Source: Isoetes taiwanensis (lineage: Eukaryota > Streptophyta > Lycopodiopsida > Isoetales > Isoetaceae). Taken from it: a stretch of DNA of 64,000 nt. A program made the position numbers and the translations under genes. Within the stretch, counting starts at the first letter, position 1, and every line of letters begins with the position of its first letter. Under the pieces are notes generated by a model, which was not told where the DNA came from, ran no database searches, and saw only the letters and a list, made by a program, of their open reading frames with translations. Location of the stretch: the NCBI GenBank assembly GCA_021234155.1, contig JAJEKV010000072.1:62001-126000 (forward strand), written 5' to 3'. Shown here one piece after another: positions 22,211-32,841 of this stretch.

Positions 22211-23268
22211 AACTGAAATAGTGAGCATTACTAGCTTACTGAAAAGAGCCATGGCAGCTGGCAGCTGGCAGAGGAGAAATGACTCGAATTTTTCAAATTG
22301 GTGGATTCGTCGGGAAATGGGAGAATAGGAGGAATTGGGAATGTAGAAGTTTAAAAAAAAAATCTTAATGTTACCTAATTCATTATTCTATTAGAGGCAG
22401 GTAAAGTACATTAAGTCGATATGCCTATGCCTATAAAATAACCCTAATACAAAAATGAAAGGCAAATTTATATTTGCGACCTTTCAAATGACATACACAT
22501 TTTTTTTTTGCCTTTCTATATGACAGGCAAATTGATATTTGTTACCCTTCATATGCAGGGCAATTTTTTTGTTGCCTGTTTTGACGAGCAAAAAAGCCAA
22601 AAACAGGCATGAAAGTCGTCAAACTTGAACCCTGATGGGCAATCCAAAGACCCTAAGCCTAACTTGATCTTCACTCTTAACGAAGCTAATACTTATGTAT
22701 GCCTTTTGAACTACTTTGGAAACGGACATGGAGTTACACTTTTCACTGGTGAAGCTATGTAGATTTTGGAAGATATGCTACATGATGTACATTGTTCAAT
22801 TTGAGTAGAAAATTGATCTTTCAATAATATGCTAGATTTTCAACATTAAATTCAATCTCCACAATAAATGAGGCAAATATGCAATAGTTTAATTAATAAT
22901 TCAATACCATTGATTTTTCAGGATTCACTATTCACACAGTGCACTGTTCATTCAGTGCACTGTAGTTGCAATAATAGAAGTCTAATTTGTTGTCCAGAGC
23001 CCAAGTTTTTGACAATTCAACCTACATATACTTACTTCCACTCGTACATGTGCAATCTGGCCTCTCTTCTTTGAATAGGAAATTGCATCTTTCCTTCTGA
23101 TCTTATCTAGTGAAAAGCATTATCTACCCATAGAGCACAATATGATTACTTGCTTCAACAATCTTGCTATCTGCCATGACCTTGTAATTCCAACAGACAA
23201 GCAGGGGTGTTTTTATACCAGGTCATTTGGAACTGTATGTTTTCAAACCATGTCATGCTATAACTATA
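22211..23268. other. no recognisable gene
   Basis: AT-rich sequence. Repeated ggcaaat and aggcaa words, in both orientations, occur at 22390-22620 and may be remains of a small foldback element. Nothing else is supported. Confidence 0.4.
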
Positions 23269-23890
23269 TCTTTTTTTTTTTTTTGAAGAACTGTGTCATC
23301 AATATATTAAAAGAAGGGTAATGTTACAAATCAAGTGAGGAGGAAGGAGAACTGCCCCAAAGAGACAACGATACCTCGACACTCCACAACAAACTCACAG
23401 AAAAACTACAACTCTACTGCTGTACAAACCGACCATCACCATCTACAACACCCAAGAAGTCCCGCCAAATAGTGAACTTCCGCTCTATTAATCCCGGGAA
23501 CATAAAAGGCTTTGAAATAGCTTGTACCTGAGTCGAGGAATCAGAGAGGCTGCAGGCTGTTGAATCCCCTGAAAGATCCACAACCGCCGTCGCTTCCAAA
23601 TCAGCCACACCAACCAAGCCACACACAGATGCAAGGCTTGCTGCCGCAAGAGCGGCCAAGCACCAGGATAACATGAAGCAGCAACTGCTGGCTAGTCAAT
23701 ATCACCTGAAATAGAGCCCTGACCCAATCCCAGGCAGCCTGCAAGTGAGGGCATAAAACCAGACAATGCTCCACAGTCTCATGATGAAGGCCACAACAAG
23801 GGCAGAGAGGGCTCACACCCGGCCTAAACTGACTCACAAGAGCATTCATCCTGATACAGCGGTGCACCACCTGCCACAGAAGCACCCTAA
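23269..23890 (-). mobile_element. 5'-truncated L1-type LINE, 3' end only
   Basis: The reverse-strand frame 23885-23601 encodes the zinc-binding domain that closes the ORF2 protein of plant L1 LINEs (zf-RVT): LLWQVVHRCIRMNALVSQF, then CPCCGLHHETVEHCLVLCP. It runs into an untranslated stretch ending in a run of T on the forward strand (about 23270-23284), which is the poly-A tail. The missing 5' part is typical of LINE insertion. No target duplication was identified. Confidence 0.8.
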
Positions 23891-24265
23891 CCTTCAGTGG
23901 GGGAAGTGAGCTTTGAGAGTAATATACAAGGAGTATTCAAGAACTGAGGATAATAAGAGCAGCAAGGACAACAACAAAACAACAAGGCTCAAGAAATTGA
24001 TCACGAGCGAACCCAGCATAACGTCATTACTGTTAATTGTGAGTTCTTGGCATACACCCTGCAGCAGCAGTCTATGACTGCCGGATGCTACAAAGCTGCC
24101 ATGCTCATGATCACAAAACAAGAACAAGAAAGACAAATATGTACAAAGAGTGAAGGGAACGTGGCCAAATGAGGCTCTCCAAATTTGAGATAAAACCTGA
24201 GTACATCTGAAGAGGCTCCAGTCTAATATAGTGCAGAACGCAATTTTGAACCTTACATCTAGCTA
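23891..24265. other. sequence between two LINE insertions
   Basis: No gene is recognised. It carries the left target copy of the following L1 element at its right edge. Confidence 0.4.
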
Positions 24266-24403
24266 AATCTAAGCCATAAAAGAGAGATTATCTGGACAAC
24301 AGCGGAGGATGGACACGTCACCAACCAGCGCCAATTTTCTTGAATCTTTTGTCCTATATGATTCAAACTCTTTCTTGATCTCATCCACCCGAGAATTTTC
24401 CTT

Positions 24404-24778
24404 TTGATCCGAATTTGCTCTCTTCATCTTGCTGGCCCTGTAGAGGCCCAGCAATTATCCTCTTCATCATCTGATTGCCTTTGTATGGATACTAAATTTT
24501 TTACAATCTTGAAGCAGGAAGACAGAATTTCGTGTGGTTTTCTATCTAAAGCTCACTCTACACTTTGGGAATCGCTAGTTCTTCATCAATACTTTCCTGA
24601 CTCCCTATTTGCTCCAGAATACACTACTACAACACACACAGAAGAACTAGAGTCTGAGATCATTGAATCTTGGGTACTGGAATTCACAGGCAAAAGAAAT
24701 ATCTCAGCAACAGCAATCTTTCAAGTTTACTGTGAATGGACAGACAAAAAAATTCAAGTGAAGATTTTCTCAGATTGA
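24404..24778 (+). CDS. short upstream frame of the LINE, unrecognised
   Basis: A 124-residue open frame in the 5' part of the LINE, in a different frame from ORF1, with no recognised domain. It starts from an alternative codon in this reading. It may be part of ORF1 through a frame change, an upstream ORF in the 5' UTR, or chance. Codon content looks more coding-like than the surrounding sequence. Confidence 0.35.
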   Translation: MIRICSLHLAGPVEAQQLSSSSSDCLCMDTKFFTILKQEDRISCGFLSKAHSTLWESLVLHQYFPDSLFAPEYTTTTHTEELESEIIESWVLEFTGKRNISATAIFQVYCEWTDKKIQVKIFSD

Positions 24779-24806
24779 TGCAATTAATGGATGCTCTCAA
24801 GGTATT

Positions 24807-27716
24807 TTGGCAGATCTATGGTTCTCCTTTCCTTCTTTGTTCTTAGATAGATTATTCTCTTGCTTTGTTCCTCTGATCTTCCCTGATCTTTTCTCGCATC
24901 CCCTCCTAGCTTTAGCCACTCACATTTTGAATTTCATTTTCTGTGCATTAATGTCGGTATTTCCCCAAAAAAATATATCCTTCAATGACTCGTCAGCCCT
25001 AAGCCCATCTTCCCTCTCTTTTATTCATAACTTTATGCTCCTCCCTTCTGTTGCCAGAGACGATCTTCTTGCTCAGTTAAGTATTCTCCACCGTGATCCT
25101 TCAAAATTCATCAAATTTGGAGATTTCTCTAACCCTGCTCCTAAGGTAACAGATATGCATCACTACAGTCATTTTGCTCCAAATTGGGATACTTTATCTC
25201 TGGACCCAAGAGGATCCCAAACTTTGCCACATTTGGATGCCAATGGTGTGCCAATTCCCCTGTTCCCGAGGCCGAGATCCCCAGTTATCTCTGATGAACA
25301 ACTGGCTTCTGACTTCGAGTACCAACAATCCCGGGCACCTACCAATATCCAGCTCTTCAGAGGTATTCAGCTTAACTCACCTGTGGTTGCCTCTAAGATT
25401 GAATCATTGTCTAAAATTGCTGTTATAGTCAAAGTAGACTCGACTGGCTTAAAAATTGAAAAACTTTGGGATCATCTTCTTAGACTCCACAAAGGCATCG
25501 TAATTAACTCGATCTACTGGCTAAATTATCCCTACATTCTGGTTGAATGTGGTTGTACAAGAACCTCAAATTTCTTGCTCAAACTTGGCTTCTCCACTAT
25601 TGAAACATTTCAACTATCTTTTCTCAAATGGAATGCCAAATTACCTCTCAATGAATTCAACAAATTTCATGTTGCCTCTGTTACTATGAGTGAGCTCAGC
25701 CCTATTTACTGGAATGAAGACTGTTTCTCCACAATCTTCAACTCAATTGGTACCTACCTGACTACTGAGTACTACCCTTACAAACCTCCCAAGTGCTTTG
25801 TCCAGCTTGACACCACCAAGAACATCCCTTCTGAACTTCCTTTCCTGGATTACTTTGGGAATAAATCTATCTTGCAACTTAGATGGGCAGGCTTACCAAA
25901 CTTTTGCCAAAATTGCAACCTGAGACATCTCAATGGCAGTGAATGTTCTTATCAGGAAGGTAACAGGGATTTAAATGCACCAAAAAAATCAGATGCAGTG
26001 ACCTCCATGCCTACCAATCATGGAATTGCAGTCATATCATACAGGGATAATTCAAATAGCTACCATAAGGATCTGGTAGAAACTATGGCTTCTTATGATA
26101 ATTCCAAAGCTCAAAATGAATGGAAAAGAATCAATGGCAGTACAAGAAGAATTCAAAAGTAGAGGGAAGCAAGAAAACAAGTGCCACAAAATTCTGCAAG
26201 CTCCTCCAGGTCTCAACTCACCAACAACACATCTCTCCCTATCAAACAAGCTGGAATTAAGGTTTTGAACAAAGGTATCTTCATCAAAGAAAACCCTCCA
26301 TCAGTTGGATTGAACAAGGAGAGTATGCCAAATGATCGAGTTCATAAAAAAGTTACTGAGCCTTCTCAATTTCCTGTAATCAGTAAGGCAAATATTGCTC
26401 ACAATATAAACTTGCTAAACAGGAAAGGCAAAGCTCCTGAATTGCCAGAAAAGATTGATTTGCACAAAACTTTATCAAGTATTCTACAGGATTCCAGGAA
26501 ACTTACAAGTGTCCAGCCTTTCCCATCCAAAGGCTCATAGGATTTGCATGCTCAAATGACATTTGCCTCAAGAAAAGAAAGACCTGAGTCAGATTGTTTG
26601 AATGTGGTTTCATTAATTAATGAAAAAGGTAGTATCAAACACAAGGATTTGCAAGTCCAAACTCCTCCAGACCTCAACATAGGTTCCTTGACTGATCACT
26701 CAACAGTAAATGGATCTCAAAGCACTGCTAATGTTGAGGAAAGTAAACCTGAAGATTCTGCACGTGATATTGACACAGAAACCTTGAAATGCTCAAACAC
26801 TTATGCAGTTTTATCACAAATCTCTGAAGATGATACTGCTGATCAGGAAACTGATCCTAACTCACCCGCAAACATTTCTTCAAAATCTTTGCCTCAAACC
26901 ACCACTCACCCCACTCTCCCTTCTGAATCTATCATGCCTATTATATTTCCATCTCCATCACCACTTCCTCCTCCAAATGAAATTCACCTGCTTCATGTTG
27001 ACCTGCTTGACCTCACTCAAACTGTTTCCTCTCACCCAAAAAATGCCACCATCTCCCCTGAGATAGCTCTGCAACTTCAGCAATTGGTTGAAATGCCTGT
27101 AAGTGTGTCAGATGCCTTTGCACAGGTAACAGAGGTAGGTAGTGTCAGGGATATATCGACCTCCTGGGAAAAGAGTCTGCTACATGATGAGGCTACAACA
27201 GTTGGTTTAGTTCAGCAAGCTCCACAGGACTCAACTACAACAGAAGTTCAACAACTGACTGGATCTGCAGATTCTACACAGCATGACCACTTCATTTCCA
27301 GGCAAGATCTTTCCTTAACAAACCTTGCATTTGATTCTAGTAATAAAAATAACAAGTTAAACATCCTGATAGATACTACCACAAACTTCAGCCCCATTGC
27401 TTCAAACTCTGCTAATGCAGATTGCTGTAAGTCAAAGTTCTGGAGTTGCCCTCACCATGCAGAGAATACTGATCCTATAAACCCTGCTGACATGGATCCT
27501 GCTGATACTGAATCAGACAAGGAGAATGCTTTAAATAATATCAACACCAATGGAAATGCTTGGGATGATGATGCCTACCTCACATCCAATCAAAAATGTA
27601 CTAGCATAGCCAAGTCTAGTAGCAAAAAGGCCAAGAAAAAGAAAATTCAAAGAGCACCTACTTCCTCCAATACTCCTGCAGCTAACACAAGGCTAAGATC
27701 CAGAAAGGATACTTAA
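24807..27716 (+). CDS. LINE ORF1 protein, interrupted by two in-frame TAG codons
   Basis: Three consecutive open segments (24807-26162, 26181-26540, 26544-27716) are in the same reading frame, separated only by TAG codons at 26160-26162 and 26538-26540. The first segment has a hydrophobic start, then a DUF4283-like RRM fold (about residues 200-370, motif LKLGFSTIETFQLSFLKW) and a Cys/His cluster CQNCNLRHLNGSEC (C-x2-C-x3-H-x5-C, a variant knuckle). The rest is a long Ser/Thr/Pro-rich, low-complexity region ending in a basic stretch (KKAKKKKIQR). ORF1 proteins of plant L1 elements bind the RNA and are usually shorter (about 400-600 residues) than the 970 codons here. The two stops may be decay or, less likely, tolerated by read-through. 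Confidence 0.75.
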
Positions 27717-27756
27717 GCACCCTCCTCTTCTGCTTCCTTCCATAAATTTACTCTCC

Positions 27757-29469
27757 ATGAAGATTCTTAGTTGGAATCTCAGGGGAATAAAAGGCCCTCT
27801 TAAAAGGAGGAGGGTAATATCTCAGATAAGAAACTATGACAGTGACATTATCCTGCTGCAGGAACTGAGACTGCCTAACTTTGAGTGCTCAAACCTTGCA
27901 GATTGGATAGGCCCTGGGTTTTCCTCAATTTGGATTGAAGCCACGGGCACATCTAGTGGGCTGTGCATTATTTGGAAGCATCTAAATCAAAGTTTGATTT
28001 ACAATAGCCCCTGCAAGACCTGGCAGTCAGTAATTCTCAGAAATAATGATATTTCTTTTGGAGTCATTAACATTTATGCTTCAACTGACTCTAGACTCAG
28101 GGCTACAATTTGGCCTTCTATTAGCAACTGGCTTTCAACTCAGAGTTGTGAAACATGGATTATGGCAGGTGATTTCAATAACACTCCAACATGGGACATG
28201 AAAATTGGCAGGGATTTAAACATGTGTACTGATGAGAGAACTCAATGGGATTTATTGCTTGATATGCACTTCTTACAACATATTCCATGGTCAAACAAAC
28301 AAGAAGGGAATAACAGGGTTTATTGTGCACTCGACAGATTCTATATTAATAACATTCATCATGACTTTTGGGATAACTGCTTTGTTCACAGTGATGAGTG
28401 TACCTCCATCTCTGACCATCAGCCTCAGTTTCAGGGAAACACCCCCTTCAAGCTAAACTGCTCCCTCCTGGACTCTGATGCATTCTGTGAGGAATTTATA
28501 GCCTTTTATAATTCTCTCCCCAGAGTTAGATCTACAAACTCAATGAGGGCTTTTTATTCCAATCTCAAAGAATCCAAATCCTGGATTAAGAACTGGTCTA
28601 AACACCTTCATGACAGTAAGCTTGCTGAGAAGAGAGCTTATCTTCATGATATGAAAGAAGTTAGAATGAAACTTCAGGATGATCCCCTAAATATTGAGCT
28701 TCACTGGCAAGAGGGGAATCTAGAAATGGCCATCAAGACCATTGAAGAACTAGAAGCCAAAGGTTCTTCAATCAGATGTAAGCTTAAATATTTTTCCAAA
28801 ATGGATCATGGGAACTCCAAATTTTTTTACAGGGTGGCTAAATCCAGGCTTCTAAAAAGCCTACTTTCTTCCATTAAAGATGATAATGATGTTACTTTGG
28901 ATGATCAGAAAGAGATATCTAACTACTTTTGCTCCAAGTATGCTACAATCTTTTCCCAACCTATTGATACCCCTACTCAAACTGTTGAAGCCAAATCATT
29001 TTCAGATATGATTATCAATAATGGTCTTCACAGTGACACTGTAATGTCCAATGCTCTGGAAGCTACACCCTCCATTGAGGAAACTTTTGCTACTCTCAAA
29101 AGTCTTGTCAAAGGGAAAAGTCCTGGCCCAGATGGCCTACCACCCGAATTTTATCTTAAATTCTGGGACATACTCAAAGATGACTTCATGTTTATGATTA
29201 AAGGTTTCTGGAATTCAAATCACCTGCACCCTGCTCTCTCTGCTGGACTCATCACTTTGATACCAAAAGTTGACAATCCCCAATCCTTCTCTGATTGGAG
29301 GCCAATATCTTTGACAAATTCTACTTATAAAGTTTGTGCAAAAATTATTGCAAACAGGTGGTATAGTATTGGTAATTTCATAGGCTTCTATCATTTGTTT
29401 AAATTAAATTGCAATGCTACTCTTACTGACAATGATTGTCTTTCTGCTAGATTACCTGATGAGCCTTAG
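27757..29469 (+). CDS. LINE ORF2: APE endonuclease and truncated reverse transcriptase
   Basis: The frame starts at an ATG 40 bases after ORF1 ends. Residues 1-230 are an APE-type endonuclease: ILSWNLRGI (Asn), LLQELR (Glu), NIYASTD, MAGDFNNTP (Asp, Asn) and SDHQP (the catalytic Asp-His). A helical linker follows. The reverse transcriptase begins around residue 450 with KGKSPGPDGLPPEFY and SDWRPISLTNSTYKV, then stops resembling the family after ANRW (about 29375), before the catalytic Asp block. Normal plant L1 ORF2 is about 1,200-1,400 residues, against 570 here. The endonuclease looks complete but polymerase activity is impossible from this copy. Confidence 0.88.
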   Translation: MKILSWNLRGIKGPLKRRRVISQIRNYDSDIILLQELRLPNFECSNLADWIGPGFSSIWIEATGTSSGLCIIWKHLNQSLIYNSPCKTWQSVILRNNDISFGVINIYASTDSRLRATIWPSISNWLSTQSCETWIMAGDFNNTPTWDMKIGRDLNMCTDERTQWDLLLDMHFLQHIPWSNKQEGNNRVYCALDRFYINNIHHDFWDNCFVHSDECTSISDHQPQFQGNTPFKLNCSLLDSDAFCEEFIAFYNSLPRVRSTNSMRAFYSNLKESKSWIKNWSKHLHDSKLAEKRAYLHDMKEVRMKLQDDPLNIELHWQEGNLEMAIKTIEELEAKGSSIRCKLKYFSKMDHGNSKFFYRVAKSRLLKSLLSSIKDDNDVTLDDQKEISNYFCSKYATIFSQPIDTPTQTVEAKSFSDMIINNGLHSDTVMSNALEATPSIEETFATLKSLVKGKSPGPDGLPPEFYLKFWDILKDDFMFMIKGFWNSNHLHPALSAGLITLIPKVDNPQSFSDWRPISLTNSTYKVCAKIIANRWYSIGNFIGFYHLFKLNCNATLTDNDCLSARLPDEP

Positions 29470-29941
29470 CAGAGATTTTAATACATCAATTGAGCCAGCT
29501 GAGCATACACTTTTCCCAGGGCAGAGATTGGTTCATGACATTCAGTACACAGATGATGGATTATGGACAGGCCTAGTCAGAGGCATCACAGACATTGACA
29601 TTCCTGATATCCCAAACCAGGAAATTGATTGGGCAATAGAGTTTTGCAGAGGCACTTACTTAATGGTACAACTATGGTGGTTCCTAGAAAGCAATAGCAG
29701 AAGGATGACAGACCAACAATTTGAGTACTACAGACAGCGATATTACCATCATAGATGTTTGGCAGATGCTTATGGTACACTCATCATCCTGATGTCCACA
29801 ACCAATGCTGACAGACTAATTCAAGAGCTAAACTGGGGGAATGGTAACACTCTCATTCTGCAACCAGATTTCCAGCCAAACTTTGACTATCTTCATTCAT
29901 ATCGTTTCCAATCCAATATCCTACCACATCCCAACTCCTGA
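29414..29941 (+). CDS. unrecognised frame in the LINE 3' part
   Basis: A 175-residue open frame overlaps the end of ORF2 and continues to just before the LINE 3' UTR. It is rich in acidic and aromatic residues (IPDIPNQEIDWAIEF, WWFLESNSRRMTDQQFEYY) and does not look like reverse transcriptase, RNase H or a zinc domain. It may be a shifted continuation, a captured host segment, or a family-specific ORF. It is inside the target duplications, so it moved with the LINE. Confidence 0.45.
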   Translation: MLLLLTMIVFLLDYLMSLSRDFNTSIEPAEHTLFPGQRLVHDIQYTDDGLWTGLVRGITDIDIPDIPNQEIDWAIEFCRGTYLMVQLWWFLESNSRRMTDQQFEYYRQRYYHHRCLADAYGTLIILMSTTNADRLIQELNWGNGNTLILQPDFQPNFDYLHSYRFQSNILPHPNS

Positions 29942-30304
29942 ACTAAAATCCTAACATCCCATTCTCATGATCCTATCTGCACCTTTTCATCCTCCCATTC
30001 TGAATCCCAAAAGAGCATTACCAGGATCTACAGGTTTTTGTCTATATGTTGCTGCCTACAGTTACTTCAATTTTGTTCAATTCTCATTTCTCCACTGGTT
30101 TGATTCAGTAGCAGCACTGCAGGTTTCATACCTTCCACAAGGCAGTCAAGGACTCCATAATTACAAATACTTTTGCTATCTATATAGCATAGCATTAACT
30201 TATGTCTATTTTGTTTACATGCTTAATGTTGAGTAGTCAATTATATGGCTCACTCACATCATTGTACCTTTTTCTATAATTAATGAAAAAAACCCCATTC
30301 TCTC

Positions 30305-30335
<31 letters not shown>

Positions 30336-30430
30336 AAGCCATACACTTATGTTAACCTAATCATGCCAAGTGTCGTCTGCCACCACTGACACCTAGCATG
30401 TGCACATTGTTAACCACTAGGTGGTTAACA

Positions 30431-31018
30431 GTTATTTCCTTCAGTCTTTCTATTTTGAAAATGGTAATGAAGTGGATCTAAGTATGACTTAATGGTCTCA
30501 ACTAGGTCCTTGTTTCCAACCACATATATTGACTTCATTCCATATAGCATAGCCCCTTGGGAGGACAGGCCATTCATGTACAACTCGCACACAATCTGAT
30601 CTCCTTCGACCAAGCTTGTAATAATGTACTTGATAACTCTCGGCCGTATGGAAATCTTGTGTATTGGACCCGTAACACCATCAGTGTTGACTTTGTCAAG
30701 TGAAGGCACATCCTCCATAAACCTGCTGCCCTTCCAGGGTTCTATATTTTTCTGTGAGACCATGGACTTATCCACATAATGATGCTCACTTGACCACCAC
30801 TTGTTAAAGTCTGGAGGTGATCGTGGAACCAAAATAGTGTCAAGTTAAATTTCCCTAAGGTTTAGGGAAATCCAACTTGACTCTGGAGATTCTTCTCCAG
30901 CAGTTTCACCAATTTAAGAAGGGATAACAGATTAGGAATAGTTTGAGGCAAGTATGATATTCCATCAAAAGAACTGAAGAAACCCCTTGATCAACGAATT
31001 TAGCCAAGGGGAATTCAC
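30431..31018 (-). repeat. dispersed repeat copy 2, with a 135-residue open frame
   Basis: This is the inverted counterpart of 18195-18761. The reverse-strand frame 30832-30425 is open for 135 residues (EDVPSLDKVNTDGVTGPIH, GDQIVCELYMNGLSSQG, IYVVGNKDLVETIKSYLDP), and is uninterrupted where copy 1 is broken. No domain is recognised. The two copies lie about 12 kb apart in opposite orientation, with different flanking sequence, so each was placed separately or an ancestor was split by inversion. Confidence 0.75.
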
Positions 31019-31025
31019 TCATATA

Positions 31026-32841
31026 TTGGGAAATTCAAGACAAAGTTATAGTCCGAAGAGAATTTTTATTCGTAAATGAGATGGTTACAATGTATATTAT
31101 TGTGGACGAAGAGACCATGGCAGTCGTGGTGTCACTATGGTTACATCCATTTTGTATGGTGTTCCACCTTAGAGAAACAACTCGTGGGGCATCTTGTTTC
31201 CTTCTATAAGCTCTGGAACTGAACAACATGGAAAGCCTCACGAGGAAGTACCTCGTGAGCCACCCATTGGCTTGACCAACCGATTTTCCCACCCTCCTCC
31301 TGCATCCTTTCTTCAATCGCGGGGTCGAAAATGCCTCTTCCCAACCTCCATGTCTCATGCAATGCTTGTAGGATCCTTTGTAGTTTGTGGAGCTCTGAAA
31401 TCTTCTTCCTCTCTTGCTCAGAGTTAAATCCACAATTGAGAGAGTGCATCGATCCACATCAAGGTTTGTTCATGCACAAACAGAGATCAATGTTTGAAAT
31501 TTTGCATTCGGCCAGGTTCATGGCATCAAGAAAGATGTTTAGAGCGTTTAGAATGGATCGCTAGATTTACACCCTGTTTCTGAGTTTTCTGGCATTACTT
31601 ATTTTGCTTAGTGTTCTTCACAGGTAGTTCACAGATAGTTTGCATTTGGCTATTTGGAGGGAGTTTGGAGTTGAAACAATCGCTGGGCTTATCTTTACAT
31701 CCATTGGCTGGCAAAGGAGCTAGCATCCATTCTGGTAAAATGCTTTCTTAAACGGTTTGCTATTCTGGATTACTTGCTCCGGCCTCTTCTTGCTTGGTAT
31801 TTTGTCACGGATTTGATCTCTGATTCCCACAATGGAAAGATCATATTGCATTTGGGTAACACAATCATTTAATTCCTCTAGGTATTTGGAGTACAAAGAT
31901 GTCATCAAAAAGGCCATCATGATGCACTTTGGTTATACATGAGCATTAAGATTTATGAAGCATTGGCAGTTTCTAACAAGCAATTGTTGTTTCATCTCTG
32001 TAGAAACGCCAGGCAAGCAACTGTTGCAGTTGAAGACATATCATAGCAAAGCCAGCAAGGGTTGCAAGCAACACCATGCCATCTCTGTTGTTTCTAGATT
32101 TTAGATTTCACATAGCAGTGTGTGGACGTCAAATTGATTCGCAACATCAGGTAATTGCTGACCCTAAACTTTGATGCATATTTTATTGCTTCTTTAATTG
32201 GTGATGATTCTACTTATATGTCGTGCAAATATAAAGAGGTGATAAAGTAAAATTCCATATGAGATATGGTGATTATGCCAGACGGGAAGAATTGCTTTGA
32301 GTGCCAGACGGGAAGAATTTTGTCATGCATGCGTTTAAGTTTTATAGGAGCTTCGTTTTTCTGCTGCAACCTCAATAGCGGGTACTGTGCTTTTCTTTTG
32401 TGGTGGAACGATGGTTTAGCCACAACCTCATGGCCTATACATTGAATTAATTACTACTATGGCCGCTTTAGAATAGGAAGACAAGTTCTGCAAAAAAATA
32501 ATATTTTCTTCAAGACCACTCTGTAGTATTTTGTCATTGGTAGCATATATGTGCCTCAAATGTTTCATTTTTGCAATCTTTATTTAACAAGTTGAGCTAT
32601 TGTTCTTTGTGATGCAGACTTTCATAAAAGCTACTAATGGTAATTTCATCCTCAGGCATTGCACAACAAGGAATTGAGCAGTTTATGGAGTCTTGATCAT
32701 AATTAGTCCAGGTTTGTGTTATTAGATTTTGCAAGCTAAATTTTAAGCAAATAGAACTGAAGTTACAACTATTTTCTGGCATGTTTCTTTCGTTTTCTTC
32801 CTACTAGAGCCTAGATGAAGTTTGAATGAAGTTAAGTCCTA
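31026..32841. other. no recognised gene
   Basis: A reverse-strand frame at 31449-31204 (SEQERKKISELHKLQRILQ, EERMQEEGGKIG) is charged and protein-like but matches nothing I recognise. The remainder is AT-rich, with one local duplication near 32270-32320 (gccagacgggaagaatt twice). This could be 3' flank of the transposase-like gene that ends at 32842. Confidence 0.4.

Larger units (their letters stand above)
24279..30330 (+). mobile_element. L1-type LINE, near full length with target-site duplication and poly-A tail
   Basis: The element is bounded by a 13-base direct repeat, aatctaagccata (24266-24278 and 30331-30343), and ends in about 26 A residues. It contains a long ORF1 with an RNA-binding-like domain and zinc-knuckle-like Cys/His cluster, and an ORF2 with an APE endonuclease and the start of a reverse transcriptase. 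Most of the reverse transcriptase, including the catalytic YxDD block, and the RNase H/zinc parts are missing. At 6 kb with a perfect target duplication it looks like a recent insertion of an internally deleted copy, presumably mobilised by an intact relative. Confidence 0.92.

Noticed and set aside
26160-26540. Separate LINE genes between the TAG codons
   Set aside because: All three segments share one frame and composition; a single interrupted ORF1 is simpler.
31035-31457. Host gene on the reverse strand
   Set aside because: Frames are short, overlapping and unrecognised; no splice-supported gene could be assembled.
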